From positions 21,723,501 through 21,787,500 of the forward strand of contig NW_018343954.1 in the NCBI RefSeq assembly GCF_002099425.1: DNA of 64,000 nucleotides. The letters run 5' to 3'. Every line of letters begins with the position of its first letter. Within the stretch, counting starts at the first letter, position 1. Position numbers and translations under genes: made by a program. This DNA is from Phascolarctos cinereus (Eukaryota > Chordata > Mammalia > Diprotodontia > Phascolarctidae). This document shows, one piece after another, positions 32,151 to 43,226 of this stretch. The notes under the pieces were generated by a model, which saw nothing but the letters and a program-made list of their open reading frames with translations, was not told the DNA's origin and searched no databases.

Positions 32151-32775
32151 AATACTTGTTATTACCTTGTTTTTCCATATTATTATTGTTATTGATGAAA
32201 CTATTTCAGAATAACTGTATTGATGGCAGTAATACCCCTATAATCACTTCCCTACCAAAAAATATCCATTTATTATTTGCCATTATTTCACAAAGAAATA
32301 AAGACTGCCAAAAGGCTCCATTTCCTAGAACATACCAAGCAAATCTGTCCTGTATCACAATGAAAAAGAGAAAAGAAAAACACCTGCTTTGGTTTGAAGC
32401 ATTGAAGCACATTATGTGAAAAGATTCTCAGGCTTACAAATCATTTTCTCAAGTGAGAGCTCTTCATAATTATAAATGACAATTTTTCTTCTTCGTTAAC
32501 TGGAAACCTACTATTACTGGTCACAGGTCAGTAGGTAACAAATGCTCCAAAGAGTTCCATCCCTTGATGTTAATACAGCTGTTCCCTGAGCCATTATCCC
32601 AGGCTACTTATACAGAACACAAAAGTAGTGGCTCCTTTGCAGGTCAGTGAGTAGATTTTTTTTCCATCTGAAAGGATATTATTGGCATTCTCTTGAACTC
32701 TTCTCTGTAGACCTGAGCACTTTATTTATGCACTATTGAATGCCAGTGGTATTAATGTCAAAGACCTAGAAATCA
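32151..32775. other. No gene recognised
   Basis: Two overlapping frames on opposite strands (32156-32419 plus, 32206-32412 minus) have no motif. No supported feature. Confidence 0.45.
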
Positions 32776-32788
32776 GAGAATGAACTTT

Positions 32789-32934
32789 TTTTTTCTTTTG
32801 GCTAGGCAATGGGGTTAAGTGACTTGCCCAGGGTCACACAGCTAGTATGTGTCATGTGTCTGAGGTCACATTTGAACTCAGGTCCTCCTGAATCCAGAGC
32901 AGGTGCTCTATCCACTGTGCCATCTAGCTGCCCT
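32789..32934 (-). mobile_element. Marsupial tRNA-derived SINE, complete, with clear TSD
   Basis: Antisense from a T-run through 'ttggctaggcaatggggtta', 'gcccagggtcacacagctag' and 'tttgaactcaggtcctcctg' to the head end 'ccatctagctgccct'. GAGAATGAACTTT occurs at 32776-32788 and 32935-32947, a perfect 13-base target duplication. Confidence 0.92.
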
Positions 32935-33064
32935 GAGAATGAACTTTAAACAAAAATTGATACAAGAGGAGTCATGGTTTTGTTTCTTCGACATGGTTAA
33001 ACCGAAGGGATCTAAAGCAAACAACTAAAAATTCAAATCACTTTAAAAAATAGCAGAATATGGA

Positions 33065-33068
<4 letters not shown>

Positions 33069-33120
<52 letters not shown>
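33069..33120. repeat. (CA)n microsatellite
   Basis: About 23 uninterrupted CA units followed by CATACACATG. Confidence 0.95.
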
Positions 33121-33244
33121 ATGCTCTATTATTTGACATTTTAGATACCAGATATCTGAAAAAATAATGGAGGCCATCTAGTTACTTTTAATATCCTGCT
33201 ATAATATTATGATTTCCCTCAGTTAAAAAAAGTGAATTTTATAA

Positions 33245-33495
33245 ATGGCTACTAGATAATATCAACAGATAGAGCACTGGACCTAGAATTATGAAGAAAG
33301 GAGTTAAAATTTGGCCTTATATACTTACTAGCTATGTGACCCTGGATAAGTCACTTATCCTTTATCTTTCTCAGTTTCCTCATCTGTAAAATGGAGATTA
33401 TAATAGCATCTTCCTCCCAGGCTTGTTGTGAGGGTAAAATGAAAAATTATTTATAAAGTCCTTTGCAGTCTTAAAGCACTATATGAATGCTCCCT
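33245..33495 (+). mobile_element. MIR-type CORE-SINE, nearly complete
   Basis: 'agagcactggacctagaatt', 'gctatgtgaccctggataag', 'tctcagtttcctcatctgta' and 'gcttgttgtgagggtaaaat' show head, core and tail. Confidence 0.8.
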
Positions 33496-34055
33496 GATAT
33501 TATTGGTGTTGTGCTGTTATAGACAATACCTGTTAATTTGCCATCAAAAAAAGGAAAGCCATTGCGCAGACTAGGAATCATTTTCACAGAAAAAAATGGA
33601 AAACTTATTAGAATACAGGATATTTATGACCCCCACTATATACAATTGATATTTTTCAGTGGCGGCCTATTTTTGGTAATAGTATTCTACTGCAGAATGC
33701 CATCTGAATATCTAACCAAAATTTGGCAATTTATATACAGGGCATTTATACTATTTCTATTTGGAATCTTATGTGTGTTCAGTGTAATTGATAATGTGAA
33801 AAGATTGCATACTTTTTGCTTCATATGCCAATGGGGCTAAATGACTTTCTTAGAAAAAAAAAAGGTGCTTTTGAACTGTTGGAAAGTAAATTATTGGAAC
33901 TGGGTCTAAGTAGCTGTTGTGTCGAGGGTGTAAGAATTCTGCTTAACAACAGATAGTTTGTTTTTTTGCTGTTCTCAAACACAGGAGGTCTCTGGTTCCC
34001 TCTGGAATGGCTGACATTTTTTTAGAGTATGAAAATTTTTGCCTTCATAGGTACC
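33496..34055. other. No gene supported; one orphan 100-codon frame
   Basis: A plus-strand frame (33538-33840, opening at a TTG) reads through a basic N-terminus and two hydrophobic stretches (about residues 37-52 and 68-84). No ATG, splice or promoter context supports translation, and I do not recognise a family. Confidence 0.4.
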
Positions 34056-34059
34056 TTAG

Positions 34060-34215
34060 TGAGACAATGTGGTATAAGGAATAGAGTTGCTCTTAAAGAC
34101 AAGGAGATCTGAATTCAACTTCCACTTGTGAAATATATTGACTTTATGAACCTCTTTAAGTTAATTACACAATAGATACTTTAGGCGTCTTTCTAATACT
34201 ATAAATTTGAAAGAA
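34060..34215 (+). mobile_element. MIR-like SINE
   Basis: 'caatgtggtataaggaatag', 'agatctgaattcaacttcca' and the eroded tail 'gtctttctaatactataaat' fit the SINE type of 5250-5445. Confidence 0.5.
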
Positions 34216-34264
34216 GTTTAGAACTATGTTGCTAGAGAAAGATTTCTCATCTGTCAGCTCCCCA

Positions 34265-34680
34265 TAAGAAAGAAGGAAAGAAGCATTTATTAAAAGCTTA
34301 CTACATATGAGGCACTGTGCTAAAGGGCTTTACAAATATAATCTAATTTGGTCCTCAAAATAACCTTAGGAGGTAGTACTATTATGATCCCTATTTTCTA
34401 ACTGAGGAAACTAAAGTAGTCAGGCTAAGTGACTTGCCTGGGGTCACATAGCTAGGAAGTGTCTGAGGTCAGATTAAAGTTTTTTTGTTTTTTGGCTAAG
34501 CAATGGGGTTAAGTGACTTACGCAGAGTCACACAGCTAGTAAGTATTATGTCTGAAGTCAGATTGGAACCCAGGTCCTCCTGAATCCAGGGCCAGTGCTC
34601 TATCCAGTGTGCCACCTCGCTGCCTCTAAAGTCTTTCTTATTCTGGGCTTAGTTATCCAAACATTGTGCCACCTATCTGC
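34265..34680 (-). mobile_element. MIR-type CORE-SINE split by a younger SINE
   Basis: Antisense MIR runs 'cactgtgctaaagggcttta', 'taaccttaggaggtagtact', 'aactgaggaaactaaagtag' and 'ggtcacatagctaggaagtg'. After the insert it ends with 'cattgtgccacctatctgct'. TAAAGT stands on both sides of the insert. Confidence 0.75.
34480..34625 (-). mobile_element. Marsupial tRNA-derived SINE inserted in MIR
   Basis: Antisense from a T-rich run through 'ggctaagcaatggggttaag', 'agagtcacacagctagtaag' and 'ggaacccaggtcctcctgaa' to 'gtgccacctcgctgcct'. Confidence 0.85.
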
Positions 34681-34904
34681 TTATACCAATAAAATCACAA
34701 GTTCAGCTCCAATCCCTTTACTTAGGGATTTTGGGGAAGGGAAGATGGGCCATGGGCATAGCAGAATTTTGTTGTTGTTGTTCATTTGTTTGTTTTTCTT
34801 TACTTGACTCTCAGTCCATCTTACTTAAAACAAAACAAAACAAAACAAAACAAAACATGTGCATATGAAAGCCCAGTGGGCCAATGGTACTTTTTACCTT
34901 GTTC

Positions 34905-35055
34905 CATCTATAATAATAGTTAGCATTTATATTGCATTCGAAGGTTTGCAAAGGAATATACATGTTGTCTCATTTTACAGATGATGAAACTGAGCTGAAG
35001 TTCTAGAGAGAGAGAGAGGGAGAGGGAGAGGAAAGGGAGAGAGAGAGAGATTCAG
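34905..35055 (-). mobile_element. MIR fragment with GA-rich extension
   Basis: 'ataatagttagcatttatat' and 'ctcattttacagatgatgaa' are antisense MIR. A GA repeat (35006-35051) takes over where the SINE breaks off. An AAAAC run lies just upstream at 34828-34857. Confidence 0.75.
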
Positions 35056-35330
35056 AGATCCATCTCTCTGTGTATATATTCACTAAAGCTATGACAGGAT
35101 AACATGGATCATATCTACTTCATCCTGTTCCTATACTCTCAATTTCTTCTACTATCCTTTTTTAATTTTGAGAGCTTTTAATTCAGCACAGTTTGGAGAT
35201 TATAAGTGCTGTTATTGCTGTTATTATAATTAACGATTTTGATCTGATAAATATATCTTTATGATGGGTGGTTTTCAAAAATTATTATAATATACAATGT
35301 AATAACATTCAAAACTTTATTGTACAAATA
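35056..35330. other. No gene recognised
   Basis: No supported feature. Confidence 0.4.
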
Positions 35331-35334
35331 AATC

Positions 35335-35550
35335 TGTCAGTTCATTGTTTAACCTTTCTGAGCCTAAGTATAGAAGGGATAGAATGCCAATTACTTGAGG
35401 GAAGGAACTATTTTTTATTTTGCCTTTGAGTCCTCAGTGCTTAGCTATTGCAAAATCTTAATAAATTCTTATTGAATTGATTTGAACTAAGTGAAATGGT
35501 ATGGGTTAAATGTTTTCTAAGTTCTTCCACCTCTAAATCCTACAATCATA
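35335..35550 (+). mobile_element. SINE trace split by an L2 3' end
   Basis: 'gtttaacctttctgagccta' (SINE) is followed by the L2 end ('cttgagggaaggaactattt', 'cagtgcttagctattgcaaa', 'taataaattcttattgaatt'). A SINE tail then follows ('ttcttccacctctaaatcct'). Confidence 0.5.
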
Positions 35551-36860
35551 TAATGTATGTCAAGTCATTAGAAACACAAAAGACAAATAAAACAGTGATG
35601 CATTTTTTTTTTATGTAAACTGTAAGGGCTATAAGTTGATGTTGACTCCGGGTCAGCATCGTGTTGCTGACTCGGGTAGTTGGGAAAAAGTTTGTGGAGA
35701 ACAAACTTCATCTGGGATTGAAGTATACATAACTTTTGAATAGACAGAAGAAAAAGTGAAGCAAACAATGTATATGAAGCACCAGAGACAATAGTCATGA
35801 TATGTATAATAGGAAATAGAAATTCCAATTGGACTCAAAACTGGGGTGCATGCTGAACAGTAAGAGATAAAGTTGAAGAGATAAATTTGGGCATGGGTTT
35901 AGAAGACCTCAAATAACCAGGTTAAAGAGTTTAGACCTTATGGTCTATGAGGGCAAATCATAGGTGCTAGAGTGGGGATCTACATGGTGGAAATAGATAA
36001 AAATGAAGGAGAATGTATGTGGTATGGAAGTGGATGGAGTAGGGAAAAGGATATGTAAGGCAATTTAATCAGGATCCTTTCTTTGGTGCACTGTGATTCA
36101 GGAGGGCTATTTCTAGTACTGATTATAATTTATAGAATGGAGCAGGGCATTTCCTTGTCCTAATCTGATCATTTCACATATTTACCATGTATTGTTGATA
36201 ATGCCTACTATTCTTCAGTCATCTACACCAACAATTTTTAAGTTTAAATGTATTATTAAAGCCCAGTCATTTGAAGTTTTAAAAATTGTGGGTTTTTTTC
36301 TTAAATTAAATTTTTTTTTGTCTGGGATTTAGAGCAGATAAATTTCCTTTTGAGAATGACAGAGATGTTTCTTATTGCAATAAGGATCTCTTATTTATAG
36401 AATAAAAAATATACCATCATCAAGTCATAGGACTTATGAGCCATTTGTTTCAATAATCTAATTTAGAAATGAATTGTGTGTCTCTTCCAGCTTTGCCTTC
36501 CCTCCTGTTGTTTTCTTTGCCTCCTTTGAATCTCAAGTTTTATTATTTTCATTTTAAATCTGACATGTCACATAATTATTATATTATGACATCTGGACAA
36601 TTAGCATTCTCTCAAAATATTTCCTTCAAGGATTCAGCCAGAGATATGAGCAGTAATGTCTCTGCTTTCCTTAAAATAAGGCTACTATAATTCCAAGTGG
36701 CAAATTAAAAGAATGTGTTGTTTTATGCTTTCAAAGTATGTGCCAGAAACTCAAAATAAATAGCATTGCAGATTCACTACACACACACACACACACACAC
36801 TGCCCAAACCTGTGAATTTTATCAGTGCCAAATGTTGTATATTATGTTACAACTTGTTTA
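35551..36860. other. No gene; possible piece of the unnamed repeat at 35850-36080
   Basis: 35850-36080 is GA-rich, with 'agagtttagaccttatggtc' reminiscent of the unnamed repeat, and is not secure. A short CA run lies at 36779-36800. Frames at 35568-35838 and 36469-36690 have no motif. Confidence 0.35.
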
Positions 36861-36864
36861 AATT

Positions 36865-36965
36865 GACTTGATTAGGGCTACATAACTATCACATGCTAGG
36901 AGGCAGAATTTGAACCCACTTCTTCCTTTCCAAGGCTCTCCCTTTATCTACATTCCACACTAATC
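36865..36965 (-). mobile_element. MIR fragment
   Basis: 'gcagaatttgaacccacttc' and 'ccctttatctacattccaca' are the antisense head of a MIR-type SINE. Confidence 0.5.
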
Positions 36966-38545
36966 TCTTAAGAATAGTATCTTAATAGAATCAAGATACT
37001 TTACAGACATTATGCTTTTCCTTTCCTACATCGAAAATTTTTGGATCCTTGCTCTCCTATTTTCCTGTAGTTTCTGCTTTGGTTATTTTTTTTCTTACTC
37101 AAATCTGACATTTAGAGTGTCTGAAATAGGTAATATATGTAGTTGCAATTTGTATCAGTTGTGCTACTAATGAAATTAAGGATTTTTCTCTTTTTTTAAT
37201 ACTATCTTATTTTTTTCCCAGTTACATGTCAGGAAAATTTTAGCATTCATTTTAATAAGATTTTGAGCTCCAAATTTTTCTCTCTCCCTCCCTTCCTCCC
37301 CTCCCCTCTTCTGAAAATGGTAGGCAGTTTGATATGGGTTGTAAATGTACTATCACATAAAAATATTTCCATATTAGCCACAATTGTGAAAGAAGAAACA
37401 GATTAAATAAAAAAAACATGAGAAAGAATAATGTAAGCAAAAAAAAATGCTTGGATGTGCATTCAGAGTCTATCAGTTCTTTATCTGGATATGGATAGAA
37501 TTTTCCTTTGGGAATCCTCTGTACTTGTCTTGGATCATTGTGTTGCTGAGAAGAGCTGAGTCCTTCATAGTTGACCATCACACAATGTTACTGATACCAT
37601 GTACAATATTTTCCTGGTCCTGCTCATTTCACTTTGTATCAGATCATACAAGTCTTTCCAGGTTTTCTGAAATCTGCTTGCTCATTTCTTATTGCAATAT
37701 ATCATTGCATCACATTCATATACCACAGCTTGTTCAGCCAGTGCCCAATTGATGGTCATCCCCTCAATTTCCAATATTTTTCCACGATGTATAGGCCTGT
37801 TATTAATATTTTTGCACACGTAAGTCCTTTCTCCCTTTGATGATCTCTTTGGGATACTAGTGGTATTTCTGTATCAAAGTGTACCCACAGGTTTGTTGCC
37901 CTTTGTGTACAATTCCAAGTTGCTGTCCAGCATGGTTGTATCAGTTCGCAACTCCGTCAATAATGCTTTTGTGTCCCAGTTTTTCACATCTTCTCCAGCA
38001 TTTATCATTTTCCTTTTCTGTCATATTAGGCAATCTGATTAGTGTGAGGTGGTACCTCAGCATTGTTTTAATTTGCATTTCTCTAATCAAAAGTGATTCA
38101 GAGCACTTCTTTATATGACTATAAAATAGCTTTGGTTTCTTCTTCTGAAAACTGCCTGTTCATATCCTTTCATCATTTATCAATTGGGAAATGACTTGTC
38201 TTCTTATAAATTTGACTCAGTTCTCTATATATTTTAGAGATGAGGCCTCTATCACAGACCCTTGCTGTAAAGATTGTTTCCCATCTGCTTTCCTTCTAAT
38301 TTTGGTTGAGTTGGTTTTATTTATACAAAAGCTTTTTAAGTTAATATAATCAAAATTATCTATTTTATGTTTTGTAATGCTCTCTCTTTTTTGTGCATGA
38401 ATTCTTCCCCTCTCCATAGATCTGATAGGTAGACTATTCTTTGCTCTTCTAATTTGCTTATGATATTACCCTTTATGTATAATGCATGGCAGAGGTCTGT
38501 CATATCTAACATTTCTAATATTTTTTTTTGCCTCCTTAGATTCTT

Positions 38546-38574
38546 TTGTTGTTGTTGTTGTTGTTGTTGTTGTT
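38546..38574. repeat. (TTG)n run inside L1
   Basis: Nine TTG units lie where the L1 jumps from the ORF2 C-terminal to the ORF2 N-terminal region. Confidence 0.85.
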
Positions 38575-39984
38575 GGATTTATTGAGTTGTGAGACAGGAC
38601 AGTTGAGATCCCCCACCAGTATAGTTCTACTGTCTATTTCTTCTTGTAACTCATTTAACTTCTACTTTGAGAATTTGGGTTCTATACTACTTAGTGCCTA
38701 TATGTTTAGTGTTGATATTGCTTCATTGTCTATGGTACCTTTTAGCGAGATGTAGTTTCCTTCCTTATCTCTTTAATTAGGTCTATTTCTGTTTTTACTT
38801 TGAGGTCAGGACTGCTACCCCTGTTTTAAATTTTTTTTTAAACTTCAACTAAAGCATAATAGACTCTGCTCCAGCCCCTTACCTTTACCCCATGTGTGTC
38901 TCTCTAGTTCAGGTGTGTTTCTTGTAAACAACTTATTGCAGAATTCTGTTTTTTTGATCCATTCTGCTATCCATTTCTTTTTTTTAAGAGATTTCATCCC
39001 ATTTTACATTCACAGTTACGATTACTAACTGCATTTCCCCCAAACCTATTTTTCCTCCTGTCTGTCCTCTCTCTCCTTTCACCCTTTCCTCCTCACCAGT
39101 TTTTTGCTTTTGTCTACCACCTCACCTGGTCTGCTTTCCCTTCTGTCAGTCCCTATACCTTCCCGCCCCCTTTACTTGATCTTCTCCTTTCCTACTTCCC
39201 TGTCACATAAAATAGATTTCTATATTCAACTGATTTTGTATATGATTCTATCTTTGAGCCAATACAGAGTAAGGTTCAAGTGATGCTCATTGCCCACCCT
39301 CCCAGCTTCCCTTCTGTTGTAGTAGGTCTTTCACTCCTCTTCATGTGAAATAATTTACTCCATTCTAAATGCCCTTCCTTCTGCACCCATTGTATTCCTT
39401 TTCCTCATACCTCAATTTTTAAACATCATTCCTGCAAATTCACCTTATACCTATACACTTTTGTATTTTCCTTTTAGCTGTACTATTAGTGACACAATTT
39501 TTAAGAATTATAAGTATCATCTGCCTGTGTAGGGATGTAAATAGTTTAGCTCTTTTAAATCCCTTATGTTTTCTTTCCCTTTTTTATGCTTCTCTTGGGT
39601 CTTGCTATTGTAGGTCAAATTATTGGTTTAGTTCGAGTCTTCTTCTTTTGAAAGCTTGAAATCCTTCTATTTCATGCATGACCATTTTTTCTCCTTATGT
39701 ATTATGCTTAACTTTGCCAGGAAAGTGATGCTTGGTTGTAGTCCTAGATACTTTACCTTCCAAAATATCATGTTCCATGACTTCTAATCCTTTAAAGTTG
39801 CAGCTGCCAAGTCCTGTGTAATCATGATTTTGACTCCGCAGTATTTGAATTGTTCCTTTCTGGGCACTTGTAGTGTTCTTTTCTTTGACCTGATAGTTCT
39901 GAAATTTGCCTATAATGTTCCTTGGCATTTTTATTTTGTGATATTTTTCTTGAGGTGTTCAGAGAATGCTTTCTTTTTTTTTCC

Positions 39985-40340
39985 AACTCCAACTTTATTT
40001 GTTTCTTAAATTAATTTATTCATTTTTAGTTTTAACATTCACTTCTACAAGACTTTGAGTTCCAAATTTTCTCCGCATCTCATCCCTCCCCCCACTGCAA
40101 GATGGCATGCATTCTGAATACCCCTTCTCCTAATCTGCCCTCCATTTTATCTCTCCCCCACCTTCTCTTATCCCCTTCCCTTTCAATTTTCCTGTAGGGC
40201 AGAATAGATTTCTATACCCCATTTTCTGTACATCAGATTTCCCAGTTGCATGTGAAAACAGTTTTTTTAATTTTTTTAAACTTTTTAAAACTTTCTGTTC
40301 TAAATTTCTCTCTTCCTCCCTCCCCACCCATCCCAGAGGA
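39985..40340 (-). mobile_element. Two L1 3' ends nested in L1 ORF1
   Basis: An L1 3' end ('aacattcacttctacaagac', 'gcaagatggcatgcattctg') plus spacer-like sequence ('tcctgtagggcagaatagat') is followed by a second 3' end ('tttcccagttgcatgtgaaa', 'ttctgttctaaatttctctc'). Left and right borders GAATGCTTTCT and GGATTGTTTCA are the expected imperfect target duplication in ORF1. Confidence 0.65.
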
Positions 40341-41392
40341 TTGTTTCAATGTCTATTTTGCCCTCTGGTTCCAGGACATCAGGGAAGTTTTCCTTGATAA
40401 TTTCTTGAAAGATGCTGTCCAGGTCCTCTTTTTGATTATAGCTTTCAGATAATCCAATGATTCTGGTATTGTCTCTCTTGGTTCTATTTTCCAGGTCACT
40501 TGATTGTGTTTTTAGGTTTTTATCTCATGAGATATTTTACATTTTCTTCCATTTTTTCATTATTTTGAATTTGTTTGATTGATTCATGATGTCTAATAGA
40601 ATCATTTGTTTCCATTTTCCCATTCTAACTTTTAAGGGGTTGTTTTCCTCAATTAGTTTTTATACTTTCTTTTCCATTTGGCCAATTGTACTCTTTAAAG
40701 AGTTATTTTCTTCAGTGGATTTTTGTATCTCCTTTTCCATTTGGCCAATTCTACTTTTTAAAGAAGTTTTCCAAGCTGTTGACTCTTTTTTCATAATTAT
40801 CTTGCATTACTCTCATTTCTTTTCCCATTTTTTCTCCTACATCTCTTACATAATTTTAAAGATAGTTTTTGAGTTCTTCCATGGGTTCTTTCTGGGCTTG
40901 AGACTACTTCCTATTTTTCTTTGGAGTTTTGCTCATAGGTGTTTTGACATTGTTGTCCTCTTTTGAGTTTGTGACTTGCTCTTTCCTATCACCGTAATAA
41001 CTTTCTATGGTCCGATTCTTTTTTGTTGTTGTTGTTGTTTTTTGCTCATCTCTTTTTTTTTGGCCTTTTTCCTTTCTTCTTTATTTGAACTTTGCACCCA
41101 GGGTGGAAGGGATTCTGTCTCAGGCTTCTTGTGCTAGTGGCTGCAGGCTCTGGCTGTTTACCTAGTGTTGTACTAGTGTTGCCTTGAGCCACCCCCCACC
41201 CCCCCAAGGGACCTTCCTGTCTGGTGCTGTGCTGAGGGGGTTAGGGGTGACTGGTGCTTCTGGAGACCACAGGGGTCTGTCAGCTTACCTGGCATTGAGC
41301 TGGGGTCCCTGTGGTGGTGTCTAGTGCATGGTAAGTCCCAGTGGGGTGCTTCTGTCTTTCTCTGGTGCTACACTGGAGCATATGGAGGTCTG

Positions 41393-41512
41393 TCAAAAAT
41401 TTTTCAAATGCCTTTTGGAGTAATGAAGAAAATCACAGGTGAAGTCAGTTGGATAACTTTACCAGTAGATCAAAGAAGCAGTTCCATTTTAATCTGTCCT
41501 GGAATTACCAAG
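41393..41512 (+). other. Exon-like open segment ending in a splice donor
   Basis: Directly right of the truncated L1 5' end, one frame only is open for about 40 codons (LSKIFQMPFGVMKKITGEVS, continuing ITLPVDQRSSSILICPGITK). It then meets AAG|GTAAGAGC, a near-consensus splice donor. The other two plus frames hit stops early. Codon content is mixed and not low-complexity. I do not recognise the protein. No convincing acceptor is visible because L1 sequence lies immediately upstream. It could be an intact exon, half an exon cut off by the L1, a retrocopy piece or chance. Confidence 0.35.
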
Positions 41513-41985
41513 GTAAGAGCTTAAATTTGACATTTTTTTTTCTTTTAGCAGCAGAGCATTTTGAACATTTAATCACTCTTTTTGAAATAACTAAGGTCAG
41601 AAGTCACTTAGGATAATTATTTTAAAAGTGACATTTTTTCCTGGGCAACTTTTCTCATTTGGCATGGCAGTTATAAAGATAGTTTAAAATACTTTGCTCT
41701 TATAAGAAATGATTGAGAAGGCTACACATAAATTTTGCTGGATCTTTAAGTAGATACTGCCAAGTTTATTTTCTTTCTCCTTCCAAACTTCTGAAAGAGA
41801 AAATTATGTCTCCATTGGGAGTGACTTCTCTCTTAGATGAATGCATGAATTATATTTATGCTTTTTAAAATCAAATAGGAAAATCCTATTTTAACTTCAG
41901 ATACAATAAAGAGAACATATGCTAGAGAAATGTTCTAAACCTAACTTACATTCTTTATATTTCAAGGGAGCAAAAAGAATCCCAC
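41513..41985. other. No gene recognised
   Basis: No supported feature besides a second pyrimidine tract plus AG near 41540, too close to the donor to form an intron. Confidence 0.4.
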
Positions 41986-41989
41986 AATA

Positions 41990-42060
41990 GTCTGAAAGCT
42001 GGAAGAAACTTTGAAAAACATTGTAATCCAACCTCATTCATTCATTTTATAGTGAGATAT
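41990..42060 (-). mobile_element. MIR-like SINE fragment
   Basis: 'gaaagctggaagaaactttg' and 'tgtaatccaacctcattcat' are the antisense tail and core of the 5250-type SINE. Confidence 0.5.
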
Positions 42061-42160
42061 AGATATAAGCATAGACATTTATATATATACACACACATGC
42101 ATATATATATATATATATATATATTTGTGTTTATATGTGTGTGTACATATATGTATATAT
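42061..42160. repeat. TA/TG/CA low-complexity repeat
   Basis: (TA)n at 42101-42123 is surrounded by imperfect ATATAC/TGTGTA units. It takes over where the SINE fragment ends. Confidence 0.9.
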
Positions 42161-42479
42161 TAATTTAGATACAAAGAAATTTGGCAGGGGTCAAGGTAAC
42201 CTAAGTGAGGTAGCATGCTTAGTGTTTGACCTAAAGTAAAACTAAATCTATGGAATATTGAGTTTCCTTTTGTGACAAAGTTTTATTGTATGAATGATGA
42301 TGCTTAATTTTTCAAATGCTGTAATAAGCTAAAAAAACCCACCTTTACCCATCTCTTTATCTCCGTCCCTCTCACTTGTCTTACCCATTAAGCAAACCGT
42401 TTTCTCTCATTCTTCCTCTCTTAGAATCATGGAAATTATTTTTTTAATTACCTTTCACCTCAATTTTAGCAAGTAAGTG

Positions 42480-42480
<1 letters not shown>
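42161..42480. other. No gene recognised
   Basis: No supported feature. Confidence 0.4.

Positions 42481-42535
<55 letters not shown>
42481..42535. repeat. (CA)n microsatellite
   Basis: About 27 uninterrupted CA units. The run explains the Val/Cys stretch of the 69-codon minus-strand frame over it. Confidence 0.95.
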
Positions 42536-42538
<3 letters not shown>

Positions 42539-43185
42539 ATTACAAAATAAGGCCCTGCACAGAGCCTTAAGATCCTGTTATTTAAGTTACACTTTAACAT
42601 GTAAAGTGAATGTATAGAAATCCAAGAGGGAGATGATTTGTTAGAACTATTATAGGATTGTGGAAGAAAAGGCATGAGTTATACAAATGAAAGAATTTCA
42701 GTGATTTATCCAGAAGAAATATAGGGTAAAAGATGAACCCTGAAGCAGTCTTCAAAAGTCTACAGGGACATTTTAATGGAGGCTGCTAACCCTCTATGGC
42801 CAGAACTGGGGAAAATTGGCTTTTCTTTTAATGAGAAGGATTTAGTTAGAAGGGATTTTCTTAAGTTATCAGCTATAAAACTTTGCCTCTGGTTAGGGAT
42901 ACTGTATAGTCCCCTATTTTTAAGCCCCCTTCTTTATATTAATTCCTCCTGCCTCTAGGCAGAGCTTCCTGTTACACAGCCTCAATCTTCCAACATATTC
43001 TTTGACTTTCTATTCCTCTTGGAGCAATCTTATTATTATGATGAATAGTAATGTTGGGCAAATAGAAAAACTAGATGTTCCCTAATGTCTGTTTCAACTT
43101 AAAAATTCTATGATTATAAAATTCTAAAGCAATAATAAATGCTAATGAGTAAACAAAATATATCCAAACTCCCTTTTATTCTTAG

Positions 43186-43226
<41 letters not shown>

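Larger units (their letters stand above)
37190..41395 (-). mobile_element. Rearranged L1 with both ORFs in part and nested L1 ends
   Basis: Read on the minus strand from right to left:
- 5' UTR (41395-41060) and ORF1 start near 41055.
- ORF1 coiled coil with 21-residue units (40800-40620) and the middle of ORF1 to about 40340.
- A nested 355-base insert (39985-40340).
- The ORF1 RNA-binding part (39970-39650) and spacer (39650-39000).
- The ORF2 N-terminal endonuclease region (38990-38500).
- An abrupt join to the ORF2 C-terminal part. KIDNFDYINLKSFCINKT is encoded near 38325-38380, and a frame of 66 codons remains open at 38217-38417.
- The 3' UTR to 37190.
The RT domain is absent. The 5' end is truncated. 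Confidence 0.85.

Noticed and set aside
40586-40966. 126-codon plus-strand Phe-rich frame
   Set aside because: It is the antisense of the L1 ORF1 coiled coil in the copy at 37190-41395.
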